Below are positions 17,729 to 25,146 of a stretch of 64,000 nt of DNA, piece after piece (the stretch's first letter is position 1; each line of letters begins with the position of its first letter). A program made the translations under genes and the position numbers. Under the pieces are notes generated by a model. That model saw nothing but the letters and a program-made list of their open reading frames with translations. It made no database searches and was not told the origin of the DNA. Source of the stretch: Brucella thiophenivorans (GTDB lineage: Bacteria > Pseudomonadota > Alphaproteobacteria > Rhizobiales > Rhizobiaceae); NCBI RefSeq assembly GCF_002252445.1, contig NZ_NNRJ01000016.1, forward strand, positions 42,792-106,791. The letters are read 5' to 3'.

Positions 17729-18102
17729 GCAATCTAAGCGAAACCGTCATGACGTCCGATGCAACCTTGGTTTGGTTTGCCAAGATTGCCGGAGCCGTCG
17801 CAGGCTCTGCCGTGTCGCTCGCCTATATGCTGCCCAACGGCAAACGCGAGGCAGGCATCCGATTTGCGGTCGGTATCATCTGCGGCATGGTTTTTGGCGG
17901 TGCGGCAGGCGTAAAAATCGCGAAGACATTATCACTCGAAGCTCTTCTTGGTCGCGCTGAACTGATGCTGATGGGGGCGACTGCCGCAAGCCTTGCGGCG
18001 TGGTCGGTGCTCGGCATTCTCAAGCGCTTTGCTGAGCGGGTGAAGCATGCACCGCTTCCCGGACTTCCAACTTCTCAAAGGAGCAAGAATGATAAAGCTT
18101 GA
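17725..18102 (+). CDS. Small membrane protein between portal and protease (DUF6107-like)
   Basis: A 125-residue protein with three hydrophobic segments (about 15-35, 45-65, 80-100). It sits where the RcGTA cluster has the extra small gene between portal (g3) and protease (g4), and I believe it corresponds to the DUF6107 family of Rhizobiales GTA clusters. The GTG start overlaps the portal stop (GTGA). Its end overlaps the prohead-protease gene by 14 bases. Role unknown; a membrane protein inside a head-gene module is odd. Confidence 0.72.
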   Translation: MSNLSETVMTSDATLVWFAKIAGAVAGSAVSLAYMLPNGKREAGIRFAVGIICGMVFGGAAGVKIAKTLSLEALLGRAELMLMGATAASLAAWSVLGILKRFAERVKHAPLPGLPTSQRSKNDKA

Positions 18103-18757
18103 AACCAAGCGTGCATCACTCGCTTTGAGTGAAGTTGAAATCGATGGCAGTTTTTCCGGCTATGCCAGCGTTTTCGGTCTGCCTGATCTTGGCAATGATA
18201 TTATCGAAAAAGGCGCTTTTGCAAAATCGCTTTTGACCCGCAAATCGTCTGGCGTTCGGATGCTTTGGCAGCATGATGCAGGCGAACCGATTGGCGTTTG
18301 GACAGATATTCGCGAAGATGCACGCGGTCTTTATGTCGAAGGCAGACTTGCCAAAGGTGTGGCCCGCGCACGCGAAGCACTCGAACTGATGCGGGCCGGT
18401 GGCCTGGATGGACTTTCCATAGGCTTTCGCACTGTGAAGGCGCGAAAGGATGCACGCACCGGCTTGCGACACATTGTTGAAGCGGACCTCTGGGAAATCT
18501 CGGTGGTGACGTTTCCGATGCTGCCGCAGGCGCGCATCAACAATCTAAAAGCGGATTTGCCAACGATAAGAGAATTTGAACGCTGGCTCACGCGGGATGC
18601 GGGGTTGAGCCGTTCTGCTGCACGTCTGGTGATAGCCAAGGGCTATTCAGCACTTGCAGCCTTACAAGGTCGGGATGAGCGGGACGCTCTCAACCCCGAA
18701 GATCAAGGCCTTGCGCAGCGTATGCGCGCCGCCTGCAAGATGATGTCTTTTAACTAA
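18089..18757 (+). CDS. HK97-family prohead protease
   Basis: A 222-residue maturation protease that removes the capsid delta domain. The N-terminal sequence with FSGYASVFGLPDLGNDIIEK and KGAFAKSL, catalytic His H62 in LWQHD and Ser S110 in GLDGLSIGFR are conserved, and DLWEISVVTFPMLPQARI completes the fold. The ATG at 18089 follows AAAGGAG. The C-terminal 50 residues (a helical, arginine-rich stretch) extend beyond the core fold. Confidence 0.95.
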   Translation: MIKLETKRASLALSEVEIDGSFSGYASVFGLPDLGNDIIEKGAFAKSLLTRKSSGVRMLWQHDAGEPIGVWTDIREDARGLYVEGRLAKGVARAREALELMRAGGLDGLSIGFRTVKARKDARTGLRHIVEADLWEISVVTFPMLPQARINNLKADLPTIREFERWLTRDAGLSRSAARLVIAKGYSALAALQGRDERDALNPEDQGLAQRMRAACKMMSFN

Positions 18758-18770
18758 ATCAGGATCAAAA

Positions 18771-20045
18771 ATGAACAACACTCATACAGTCCCGCTCGAA
18801 ACCAAGAGCGTGGAAACGAAGGCGCTTGGCGCTAATCTGGGCAATGACGGCGATGTATCCGAAGCATTTGACGAGTTCATGACAGCTTTCTCGGCTTTCC
18901 GTGAAGCCAATGATGAGCGTCTCAAGAAGGTCGAAAAAAGTGCTGATGTCGATGTGCTTTTGCGCGAAAAAGTTGATCGTATCAACCGTGCAATTGATGA
19001 GCAAAAACAGGCGCTGGATCAGTATGTGCTGAAAAGCGCACGTCCACAGCTTGGCAAAGTGGCACTCGTTGAAAACCGCGAACACAAGCAGGCGTTCGAT
19101 GGTTATGTTCGCCGTGGTGATGAGCAGTTGCTGCGCGGCATTGAACAGAAGGCGCATTCTTATGCCTCCGGCCCTGATGGTGGCTATCTAGTGCCAGCGG
19201 AACTCGAAACCGAAATTGGTCGGAGATTAGCGGTGCTGTCGCCAATCCGTGGCATTTCAAGTGTGCGTCAGGTTTCCGGCGCTGTGCTGAAAAAGCCGTT
19301 CTCGGTCAGCGGTCCGGCGACCGGCTGGGTGGGCGAAACCGATGCACGTCCGCAGACGGCTTCGGCAAAGCTCGCAGAATTGCAGTTTCCAACCATGGAA
19401 ATCTACGCCATGCCAGCGGCAACCTCTTCGCTGCTTGATGACGCCGCCGTCAATGTCGAACAGTGGATTGCCGAGGAAGTGGAAGCGGCCTTTGCCGAGC
19501 AGGAAGGTGCCGCCTTCATCAGCGGTAATGGCGTCAACAAGCCAAAGGGCTTCTTGAGTTATGACACGGTTGAAGATGCAGGCTGGGAATGGGGCAAGAT
19601 CGGCCATATCGAAACCGGCGTTGCGGGTGGCCTGCCTGTAGCCGACCCATCCGATAAGCTGATCGAACTCATCTATGCGCTGAAAGCCGGTTATCGCCAA
19701 AACGCCAATTTTGTGATGAACAGAAAAACGCAGAGTGTCCTGCGCAAGCTCAAGGATGCTGACGGCAATTATCTCTGGCAGCCACCATCGGCTGTTGGCG
19801 AGAAAGCTTCGTTCATGGGCTTTGGTTTGGTCGAGGCCGAGCATATGCCGGACATCGCGGCCGATGGCACGCCGATTGCTTTTGGTGATTTCGAGCGTGG
19901 CTATCTGGTGGTCGATCGCATCGGTGTTCGCGTGTTGCGCGATCCATATTCCGCCAAGCCCTATGTGCTTTTTTATACGACCAAGCGCGTTGGCGGCGGT
20001 GTTCAGGACTTCGATGCGATCAAGCTTCTAAAGTTTGCTGCATAA
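18771..20045 (+). CDS. Major capsid protein (HK97 fold)
   Basis: A 424-residue capsid precursor. The first ~110 residues form the coiled-coil delta (scaffold) domain, rich in Glu/Lys, cleaved by the protease near the YASGPDGGYLVPAE segment. The mature part has RQVSGAVLKKPFSVSGPATG and WVGETDARPQTASAKLAELQ (N-arm/E-loop region) and ends with ADGTPIAFGDFERGYLVVDR and the P-domain. It starts 13 bases after the protease stop. This is the most expressed GTA protein; a 195-base gap with a palindromic repeat follows. Confidence 0.96.
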   Translation: MNNTHTVPLETKSVETKALGANLGNDGDVSEAFDEFMTAFSAFREANDERLKKVEKSADVDVLLREKVDRINRAIDEQKQALDQYVLKSARPQLGKVALVENREHKQAFDGYVRRGDEQLLRGIEQKAHSYASGPDGGYLVPAELETEIGRRLAVLSPIRGISSVRQVSGAVLKKPFSVSGPATGWVGETDARPQTASAKLAELQFPTMEIYAMPAATSSLLDDAAVNVEQWIAEEVEAAFAEQEGAAFISGNGVNKPKGFLSYDTVEDAGWEWGKIGHIETGVAGGLPVADPSDKLIELIYALKAGYRQNANFVMNRKTQSVLRKLKDADGNYLWQPPSAVGEKASFMGFGLVEAEHMPDIAADGTPIAFGDFERGYLVVDRIGVRVLRDPYSAKPYVLFYTTKRVGGGVQDFDAIKLLKFAA

Positions 20046-20058
20046 CAATCTTAACAAC

Positions 20059-20097
20059 GCGCATGCCGAAAACCGCTTCACACTTTTCGGGATGCGC
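20059..20097. repeat. Palindromic repeat inside the GTA cluster
   Basis: GCGCAT / ATGCGC arms enclose CCGAAAA / TTTTCGG around CCGCTTCACA. It belongs to the same family as the repeats at 11116, 36665 and 54576 and sits 14 bases after the capsid gene. A second small hairpin (GCAGCGGTTTTGCTGC) follows near 20102. The structure could stabilise the 3' end of the capsid mRNA or reduce read-through. Confidence 0.75.
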
Positions 20098-20240
20098 TTT
20101 TAGCAGCGGTTTTGCTGCAATTCTGCATCGCTACCCTGCCGGTTTTGGCAGCTAGATTCAAATTGCAAACGCGTTGAATCTTTTTCTGGGGTGCCATGCG
20201 TAACTATCTGATTTGAGAGTTATTTTAAGGGGAAAATAAA

Positions 20241-20801
20241 ATGACAATGTTTCTTGTCACGCCGCCGGCGCTTGAGCCGGTGACGGTCGCAGACGCGCGC
20301 GCATTTTTAAGAATTTCGACCGAGAGCGAAGACGATATTCTACGCCGCATCATCAAGACGGCACGTGAACTTGTCGAGGCCGATACGGGGTTAGCACTTA
20401 TCGACCAGACCTGGCGTCTGCGGGTTGATCGCTGGCCGCGTTCGGGTCGTCTGGCGCTGTTCAAATATCCGGTCAAGGCTGTAACCGCCGTCGTTGCTTA
20501 TTGTTCGGACGGAATTGCGATCAGCATGGAACCAGAAGAATTCATGCTCCAGCACGGTCGTCGTCCGCAGCGTGTTTACATGGCGCAATATCCTGATGCG
20601 CAGTCCTTCTGTGGGCTTGAGGTGGACTTTATTGCGGGCTTCGGAGAGACCGGTGTTGAGGTGCCAGATGCGCTCAAGCAGGCGATATTCACGCTGACCG
20701 CACATCTTTATGAGAACCGCGCTGGCCTTGATGGAGCAAAATCTGAGCTTCCACCGATGGTCGGCCAGATGGTCGATAGCTGGCGGCGCATATCCCTATG
20801 A
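20241..20801 (+). CDS. Head-tail connector protein (GTA gp6-like)
   Basis: A 186-residue adaptor. LEPVTVADARAFLRISTESE and DDILRRIIKTARELVEADTG are the hallmark N-terminal helices of gp6/phiE125 gp8-type connectors that dock under the portal. It ends MVDSWRRISL, typical of the family. ATG at 20241 follows AAGGGGAAAATAAA. Its stop codon overlaps the next gene. Confidence 0.9.
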   Translation: MTMFLVTPPALEPVTVADARAFLRISTESEDDILRRIIKTARELVEADTGLALIDQTWRLRVDRWPRSGRLALFKYPVKAVTAVVAYCSDGIAISMEPEEFMLQHGRRPQRVYMAQYPDAQSFCGLEVDFIAGFGETGVEVPDALKQAIFTLTAHLYENRAGLDGAKSELPPMVGQMVDSWRRISL

Positions 20802-21136
20802 ACAATGTGTTGTTTATTGACCCGGGTCAGCTCACCACAGAGTTGGCTCTGGAAGCCATGCATCCGATTGCCGACGGGATGGGCGGCTATCGCGAAACAT
20901 GGGTCGAAACATCCACCATATGGGGACGCATCGAACCCGTATCCACAAATCAGCGTGATTTTGGCATTCGGCCACGCCCAGAAATAACCCACCGTATTCT
21001 GGTGCGTTATCGCGAGGATGTTTCCGCTGACAAACGTTTCCGTAAGGGCGGGCGGATTTTCACGCTGCGTTCCGTGCACGAACCGGATGAGAGCGGGCGT
21101 TATCTGATCTGTCTTGCAGTGGAGGAAGGGCGGTGA
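20798..21136 (+). CDS. Head closure/head-tail adaptor protein (GTA gp7-like)
   Basis: A 112-residue protein with the pattern of the phage head-tail joining family: GGYRETWVETSTIWGRIEPV, then RPEITHRILVRYREDVSADK and RFRKGGRIFTLRSVHEPDES. It forms the stopper ring below gp6. The ATG overlaps the upstream stop (ATGA). Confidence 0.9.
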   Translation: MNNVLFIDPGQLTTELALEAMHPIADGMGGYRETWVETSTIWGRIEPVSTNQRDFGIRPRPEITHRILVRYREDVSADKRFRKGGRIFTLRSVHEPDESGRYLICLAVEEGR

Positions 21137-21309
21137 ATGTGAACATGAAACTGACATTTGATGGCCTCGTTCGCGCGCTTCGTTTCAAACAGTTGGCGCT
21201 GCGTGAAGACATTGCCATCGGAGGACTGGGTGCTCGATACGAGCCGGAAAAATTTAGAGGGGAACAGAATGGAGAACGGCGCGGCAGCATTGCAGAAGGC
21301 ACTTTATGA
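21133..21309 (+). CDS. Small coupled ORF between gp7 and gp8, function unknown
   Basis: A 58-codon frame starting with GTG at 21133 that overlaps the gp7 stop codon (GTGA), with an in-frame ATG at 21145. The product begins VNVNMKLTFDGLVRALRFKQ and continues LALREDIAIGGLGARYEPEK, a basic amphipathic protein. Its end overlaps the first 41 bases of the DUF3168 gene. Without it there would be an unexplained 132-base gap in a cluster where all other neighbours touch. It is too short for composition tests to be decisive; conservation would settle it. Confidence 0.5.
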   Translation: MNVNMKLTFDGLVRALRFKQLALREDIAIGGLGARYEPEKFRGEQNGERRGSIAEGTL

Positions 21310-21679
21310 GGCCTTGAAGAATGACGATGAACTGATTGAAACGCTTGGTGGTGAGCATGTTTATGACCATGTCCCACCCAAAACAGCATTTCCTTATGTC
21401 ACGCTCGGCGAGACGTTAAGCAAAGACTGGAGCACGGCGAGCGAGCCGGGCGGCGAGCACTTTCTCAATATCCAGATTTGGGCGCGTGAGGCGGGTCGTA
21501 AACGCGTGCTTGATATTGCTGGGCGCATTGCCACACGTCTTGATGAAGAGCCACTCGAGATCGATGGTCATCGCGTCGTCAATCTCATGCTGACGGAAGT
21601 TCTGGCGCGTAATACCGATGGATTCGGCAGCTATCTTGGCACCATGCGCTATCGTGCAGTGACCGAACCCTCTATTTAA
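21269..21679 (+). CDS. DUF3168 tail terminator-like protein (GTA gp8-like)
   Basis: A 136-residue DUF3168 protein, the tail terminator/completion ring family. ALQKALYEALKNDDELIETL, VYDHVPPKTAFPYVTLGETL and the histidine/tryptophan-rich HFLNIQIWAREAGRKRVLDI are characteristic. The ATG at 21269 has AGAGGGGAACAGA before it; the frame remains open upstream, but that stretch is covered by the small coupled ORF. Confidence 0.9.
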   Translation: MENGAAALQKALYEALKNDDELIETLGGEHVYDHVPPKTAFPYVTLGETLSKDWSTASEPGGEHFLNIQIWAREAGRKRVLDIAGRIATRLDEEPLEIDGHRVVNLMLTEVLARNTDGFGSYLGTMRYRAVTEPSI

Positions 21680-21693
21680 TTCAGGAGCATAGA

Positions 21694-22107
21694 ATGGCAG
21701 CTCAACGTGGCAAGGATATTTTGCTGAAGATTTCGCGTGGTAGCGAACAGTTTGAAACCTGCGCAGGCCTGCGCACCAAACGTATTGCTTTCAATGCGGA
21801 AACCGTCGATGTGACAGATGCCGATGCAGCGGGACGATGGCGGCAATTGCTAGCCGGAAGTGGCGTGCAACGCGCTTCGGTCAGTGGATCGGGCATCTTC
21901 AAGGATGCCGCATCGGATGCTTTGATCCGGAGCATTTTTTTTAATGGTGAAATCCGCGACTGGCAGATTGTTCTGCCCGACTTTGGCACTGTTACAGGCA
22001 TGTTTCAGGTTGTAGCTTTGGAATATGGCGGCAATCATGATGCCGAAGTGACGTTTGAAATTGCGCTCGAATCCGCAGGCCTGATCGCTTTCGGAGATGC
22101 GCTATGA
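21694..22107 (+). CDS. Major tail tube protein (GTA gp9-like)
   Basis: A 137-residue tail-tube subunit. MAAQRGKDILLKISRGSEQF, the VDVTDADAAGRWRQLLAGSG stretch and VSGSGIFKDAASDALIRSIF are diagnostic for the TP901-1/GTA gp9 type. ATG follows CAGGAGCATAGA. The stop overlaps the gp10 start. Confidence 0.93.
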   Translation: MAAQRGKDILLKISRGSEQFETCAGLRTKRIAFNAETVDVTDADAAGRWRQLLAGSGVQRASVSGSGIFKDAASDALIRSIFFNGEIRDWQIVLPDFGTVTGMFQVVALEYGGNHDAEVTFEIALESAGLIAFGDAL

Positions 22108-22442
22108 TGATCAACCGCCATCGCGGCGAGGTTGCGGCAAAACTCGATGGTCGCGACTGGACACTCTGCCTGACGCTTGGTTCGCTGGCGAAACTCGAAG
22201 CCGCTTTTGAGGCAGATAATCTATCGGACCTGATTTCGCGCTTTTCCGGTGGTAAGCTTTCTGCCTTCGATATGCAGCGGATTATTTGCGCTGGCTTGCA
22301 TGGAGGCGGGCATGATGTGTCTTTTGAAGACGTGGCCGATATGCGCGCCGATGGTGGCGCAAGCGGCTATGCCCGCATTGTTTCTGCACTCCTGACTGCC
22401 ACCTTCGGGACAGCAGAAAGCGATTCCCTTTCAAACCCTTAA
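22104..22442 (+). CDS. GTA gp10-like tail assembly chaperone (zero-frame product)
   Basis: A 112-residue protein matching the GTA gp10 family: NRHRGEVAAKLDGRDWTLCL then TLGSLAKLEAAFEADNLSDL. Family members are classed as tail assembly chaperones that coat the tape measure during tail growth. Start ATG 22104 overlaps the gp9 stop; ATG 22107 is also possible. The last codons are TCA AAC CCT TAA: the A_AAC_CCT heptamer, in register, abuts the stop codon and would allow a -1 slip into the downstream chaperone frame. Confidence 0.9.
   Translation: MMINRHRGEVAAKLDGRDWTLCLTLGSLAKLEAAFEADNLSDLISRFSGGKLSAFDMQRIICAGLHGGGHDVSFEDVADMRADGGASGYARIVSALLTATFGTAESDSLSNP
22433..22439 (+). promoter_or_regulatory. 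Candidate -1 ribosomal frameshift site A_AAC_CCT
   Basis: The heptamer fits X_XXY_YYZ with the zero-frame codons AAC (22434-22436) and CCT (22437-22439), and is followed at once by the zero-frame stop TAA. After a -1 slip, the tRNAs re-pair on AAA and CCC and reading continues in the frame of the second chaperone. Confidence 0.6.
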
Positions 22443-22654
22443 ATGCCGCAGTTGAATCAGCTCCTTCACGTCAGCCTTTTCCCTGGGATGAGGTGATGCG
22501 TGCGGGCTTTGGTTTGCTGCGGCTTTCTTCGAAAGACTTCTGGGCCATGACCCCACGCGAGCTCGCAGCCGTTCTTCGACCGACCTCGCACAGCATGAAC
22601 GTTCCTTCGCGCGCAACATTTAACGCGCTGATGCAGACCTTTCCCGACAGGTGA
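22439..22654 (+). CDS. Second tail assembly chaperone domain (rcc01693/gp10.1-like), -1 frame
   Basis: From 22439 the -1 frame encodes 71 residues ending at TGA 22652-22654. PFPWDEVMRAGFGLLRLSSK and DFWAMTPRELAAVLRP match the rcc01693-type tail assembly chaperone family that follows gp10 in GTA clusters. No ATG, GTG, TTG or CTG occurs in this frame from about 22380 up to GTG/ATG at 22493-22498, which would cut off the conserved PFPWDE segment. The natural reading is a 183-residue gp10-gp10.1 fusion made by -1 frameshifting; initiation at 22493 would give only a short form. Confidence 0.75.
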   Translation, partial: LNAAVESAPSRQPFPWDEVMRAGFGLLRLSSKDFWAMTPRELAAVLRPTSHSMNVPSRATFNALMQTFPDR

Positions 22655-22660
22655 TTTAAC

Positions 22661-23209
22661 ATGACAGATGAAACCGTAACCGTTTCCGTCGAGGCGGATA
22701 CGAGCGCATTTGATCGCGCATTGACCGACCTCGAAAAACGCTCATTAAGCTTCGGCTCAAGCCTGACGACAGCGCTCAAAGGCGCTATCGTCTCCGGCAA
22801 AGGCCTGGAAGATGTGCTGCGCGGCCTTGCAAGCAGTCTAGCTGGGTCAGCCTTGTCGGCTGGTCTGCAGCCATTGCAGAATCTCGGCTCATCGCTGATG
22901 TCGGGTGTGCTTGGCGGCATCCGTGGCATTATGCCATTTGCCAAGGGCGGGGTGGTCTCAAGTCCGACTTATTTTGGCATGGGCAATGGCTCGCTGGGGC
23001 TGACTGGCGAGGCTGGCGCGGAAGCGATCCTGCCGCGTGCACGCGGTGCCGATGGCAGGCTGGGTGTCGCCACAGGCGGAAATGGTGGCAAGCCGGTGCA
23101 GGTTGTCTTCAATATGACTTCTCCAGATGCTTCGTCCTTCCGCAAGTCCGAAGCGCAGCTTTCGACCATGCTGGCAGGAGCCGTGCGTCGCGGCGCACGG
23201 AGAATGTGA
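22661..23209 (+). CDS. Short tail tape measure protein (GTA gp11-like)
   Basis: A 182-residue protein. The N-terminal part is helical (VTVSVEADTSAFDRALTDLE), the middle is hydrophobic and Gly/Ser-rich (LASSLAGSALSAGLQPLQNL), and IMPFAKGGVVSSPTYFGMGN with GEAGAEAILP is the signature of phage tape-measure C-termini. Tape measures of long-tailed phages are 600 residues or more; GTA ones are near 200, giving a short tail. ATG at 22661 lies 6 bases after the chaperone stop. Confidence 0.9.
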   Translation: MTDETVTVSVEADTSAFDRALTDLEKRSLSFGSSLTTALKGAIVSGKGLEDVLRGLASSLAGSALSAGLQPLQNLGSSLMSGVLGGIRGIMPFAKGGVVSSPTYFGMGNGSLGLTGEAGAEAILPRARGADGRLGVATGGNGGKPVQVVFNMTSPDASSFRKSEAQLSTMLAGAVRRGARRM

Positions 23210-23210
23210 T

Positions 23211-23840
23211 ATGGAAGCCTTTGACGATATTCGTTTCCCGCTCGGTGTTTCCTTTGGTGCGACCGGCGGGCCGGAATGGCGCAATGAAATTGTCACGCTC
23301 ACCTCGGGGCTGGAAAAGCGCAATGCGCGCTGGGCGCATTCACGCAGGCATTTTGATGCAGGCACAGGCTTGCGTTCGCTTGACGATCTGAAAACCGTGC
23401 TGGCCTTTTTCGAGGCCCGACGCGGTTCCCTTCATACGTTTCGCTTTCGCGATCCGTTCGACTTTTCGTCTGCCACAGCAAGTGCTGCACCCTCGCATAT
23501 CGATCAGGTGATCGGGACGGGTGATGGTGTCACCAGCAGCTTTCAATTCGTCAAGCATTACGAGACTTATAATCGCCCGATTAAGCGCCCCGTTGCGGGC
23601 TCTGTGGTGGTTGGCGTGGACGGCATAAAGCTTGATGAGGGCGAGGCTTTCACCGTTAATCTCACCACTGGCATTGTCACTTTTACACCTGATTATGTGC
23701 CGCTCGCAGGAAAGCGTGTGAGTGCTGGTTTTCTGTTCGATGTGCCGGTCCGCTTTGACACGGACCGCCTCACAGCCAGCATCGCTTCGTTTCAGGCAGG
23801 CGAAATTCCATCCATTCCCATTATTGAGGTGAAGGCATGA
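23211..23840 (+). CDS. DUF2460 distal tail/hub protein (GTA gp12-like)
   Basis: A 209-residue protein beginning MEAFDDIRFPLGVSFGATGG, with GPEWRNEIVTLTSGLEKRNA and FFEARRGSLHTFRFRDPFDF, which are diagnostic of DUF2460/TIGR02217. In RcGTA this forms the distal tail ring that joins the tube to the hub. The ATG at 23211 directly follows the tape-measure stop; the frame is open further upstream only as overlap with gp11. Confidence 0.95.
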   Translation: MEAFDDIRFPLGVSFGATGGPEWRNEIVTLTSGLEKRNARWAHSRRHFDAGTGLRSLDDLKTVLAFFEARRGSLHTFRFRDPFDFSSATASAAPSHIDQVIGTGDGVTSSFQFVKHYETYNRPIKRPVAGSVVVGVDGIKLDEGEAFTVNLTTGIVTFTPDYVPLAGKRVSAGFLFDVPVRFDTDRLTASIASFQAGEIPSIPIIEVKA

Positions 23841-24712
23841 TCCCGGTTCCGATTGCGCTTGAATCACATTTGAAGGGCGAGGTGACAAACCATTGCTTTG
23901 CATGGCTTATAAGGCGTTCTGACGATGTTGTTCTTGGGTTTACAGACCATGATTCAGCGCTGGTGTTGGGCGGTGTTCTGTGTGAACCGCTGACCGGATT
24001 AAACAGCAGCGAAGCCACCACCACGCTTGGCCTCTCTATTGCCGGTGGCGAGGTCGAAGGCGCACTTTCATCGCAGCGCATAAGCGATGGTGATATCGAG
24101 CTTGGCCGCTATGACGGCGCTATTGTTGAAAGCTATCTTGTCAACTGGAATGCACCCCAGCAGCATATGCTGTTGCGGCGCTGGACAGCAGGCACGATCA
24201 GCCGTTCAGGCGGACACTTCGTGATGGAATTAAAAGGTGCTGCCGCAGCTTTCGACGCCGTTTGCGGGAGGCGGGTTCTGCGTCAATGCGATGCGGTGCT
24301 GGGCGATAAGCGCTGTGGCGTGAATACCGATGATCCGCGTTTTTCTGCGATCGGTTCAGTCATAAATTCGAGTGGCGTGACGCTCACAGTTACAGGCATT
24401 GAGGGCTTTGCAAGCGGCTGGTTCACGCAAGGTTTTCTCACTTGGTGGAGTGGCGAAAATGTGGGTCGATCGTTGCGTATTCTTGCGCATAGCGGCAATA
24501 GCCTGAACCTGATAGAGCAGCCAGTATTGCCCGTCGCCGCAGGCGACAGTTTTCGTGTCGTTGCGGGCTGCGACAAGAGCTTTGTCACCTGCAAGGCGAA
24601 ATTTGCCAATGGCACTAATTTTCGCGGCTTCCCGCATCTTCCCGGCAATGACGCCGCTTTTGCCTATGTCAGCGGTGGCAATGAATATGACGGGAGCGCA
24701 CTTGTCCCATGA
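23837..24712 (+). CDS. DUF2163 / phage_BR0599 hub protein (GTA gp13-like)
   Basis: A 291-residue hub protein. The N-terminal DUF2163 domain has LAWLIRR-type text followed by DDVVLGFTDHDSALVLGGVL. The C-terminal BR0599 domain, a Pfam family named after a Brucella suis gene, holds RQCDAVLGDKRCGV, then GCDKSFVTC and NFRGFPHLPG. The four cysteines of these two motifs correspond to the metal/Fe-S-binding cysteines described for RcGTA hub proteins. The ATG overlaps the gp12 stop. Confidence 0.95.
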   Translation: MIPVPIALESHLKGEVTNHCFAWLIRRSDDVVLGFTDHDSALVLGGVLCEPLTGLNSSEATTTLGLSIAGGEVEGALSSQRISDGDIELGRYDGAIVESYLVNWNAPQQHMLLRRWTAGTISRSGGHFVMELKGAAAAFDAVCGRRVLRQCDAVLGDKRCGVNTDDPRFSAIGSVINSSGVTLTVTGIEGFASGWFTQGFLTWWSGENVGRSLRILAHSGNSLNLIEQPVLPVAAGDSFRVVAGCDKSFVTCKAKFANGTNFRGFPHLPGNDAAFAYVSGGNEYDGSALVP

Positions 24713-25143
24713 TGATTGCACATAGAGTTTTTGCGGAAGCCGAAAGCTGGATCGGCACGCCCTACCGGCATGGCGCTTCAACGCGCGGCATAAGCTGCGA
24801 TTGTCTTGGATTGGTGCGTGGTATCTGGCGTGCGCTTTATGACGATGAACCAGAAAATCCGGGTGTCTATGCGCCGGACTGGGCGGAAGCCGCATCCGGC
24901 GATCCGCTATTTGAGGCGGCCAACCGGCATATGCAACGCCGATCCGATAATAATCCTCAACCGGGTGACTTGCTCGTCTTTCGATGGCGTTCTGACGTGT
25001 CGGCCAAGCATCTCGGCATTATGGCAAATGAGAACCGCTTCATTCATGCCTATGAAGGCCATCATGTGATGGCATCCGCGCTGGTGCCGCAATGGCGCAA
25101 GCGCATTGCCGGAATTTTCATCTTCCCCGAACTGAAAGTATAA
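24709..25143 (+). CDS. NlpC/P60 cell-wall peptidase of the tail (GTA gp14-like)
   Basis: A 144-residue NlpC/P60 hydrolase that would open the recipient's peptidoglycan for DNA entry. Catalytic Cys is C32 in GISCDCLGL, His is H101 in KHLGIM, and a third polar residue follows at H113. WIGTPYRHGAS and PQPGDLLVFRW are family motifs. ATG overlaps the gp13 stop; a second ATG directly follows. No export signal, as expected of a virion part. Confidence 0.95.
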   Translation: MMIAHRVFAEAESWIGTPYRHGASTRGISCDCLGLVRGIWRALYDDEPENPGVYAPDWAEAASGDPLFEAANRHMQRRSDNNPQPGDLLVFRWRSDVSAKHLGIMANENRFIHAYEGHHVMASALVPQWRKRIAGIFIFPELKV

Positions 25144-25146
25144 GCA

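Noticed and set aside
22428..22432. CCCTTTC as the slippery sequence
   Set aside because: It has the XXXYYYZ letters but is not in register with the gp10 codons, unlike A_AAC_CCT a few bases later.
22443..22494. Short frame starting at ATG 22443 as the start of gp10.1
   Set aside because: It is in the gp10 frame, not the chaperone frame, and reaches a stop codon after 17 codons.
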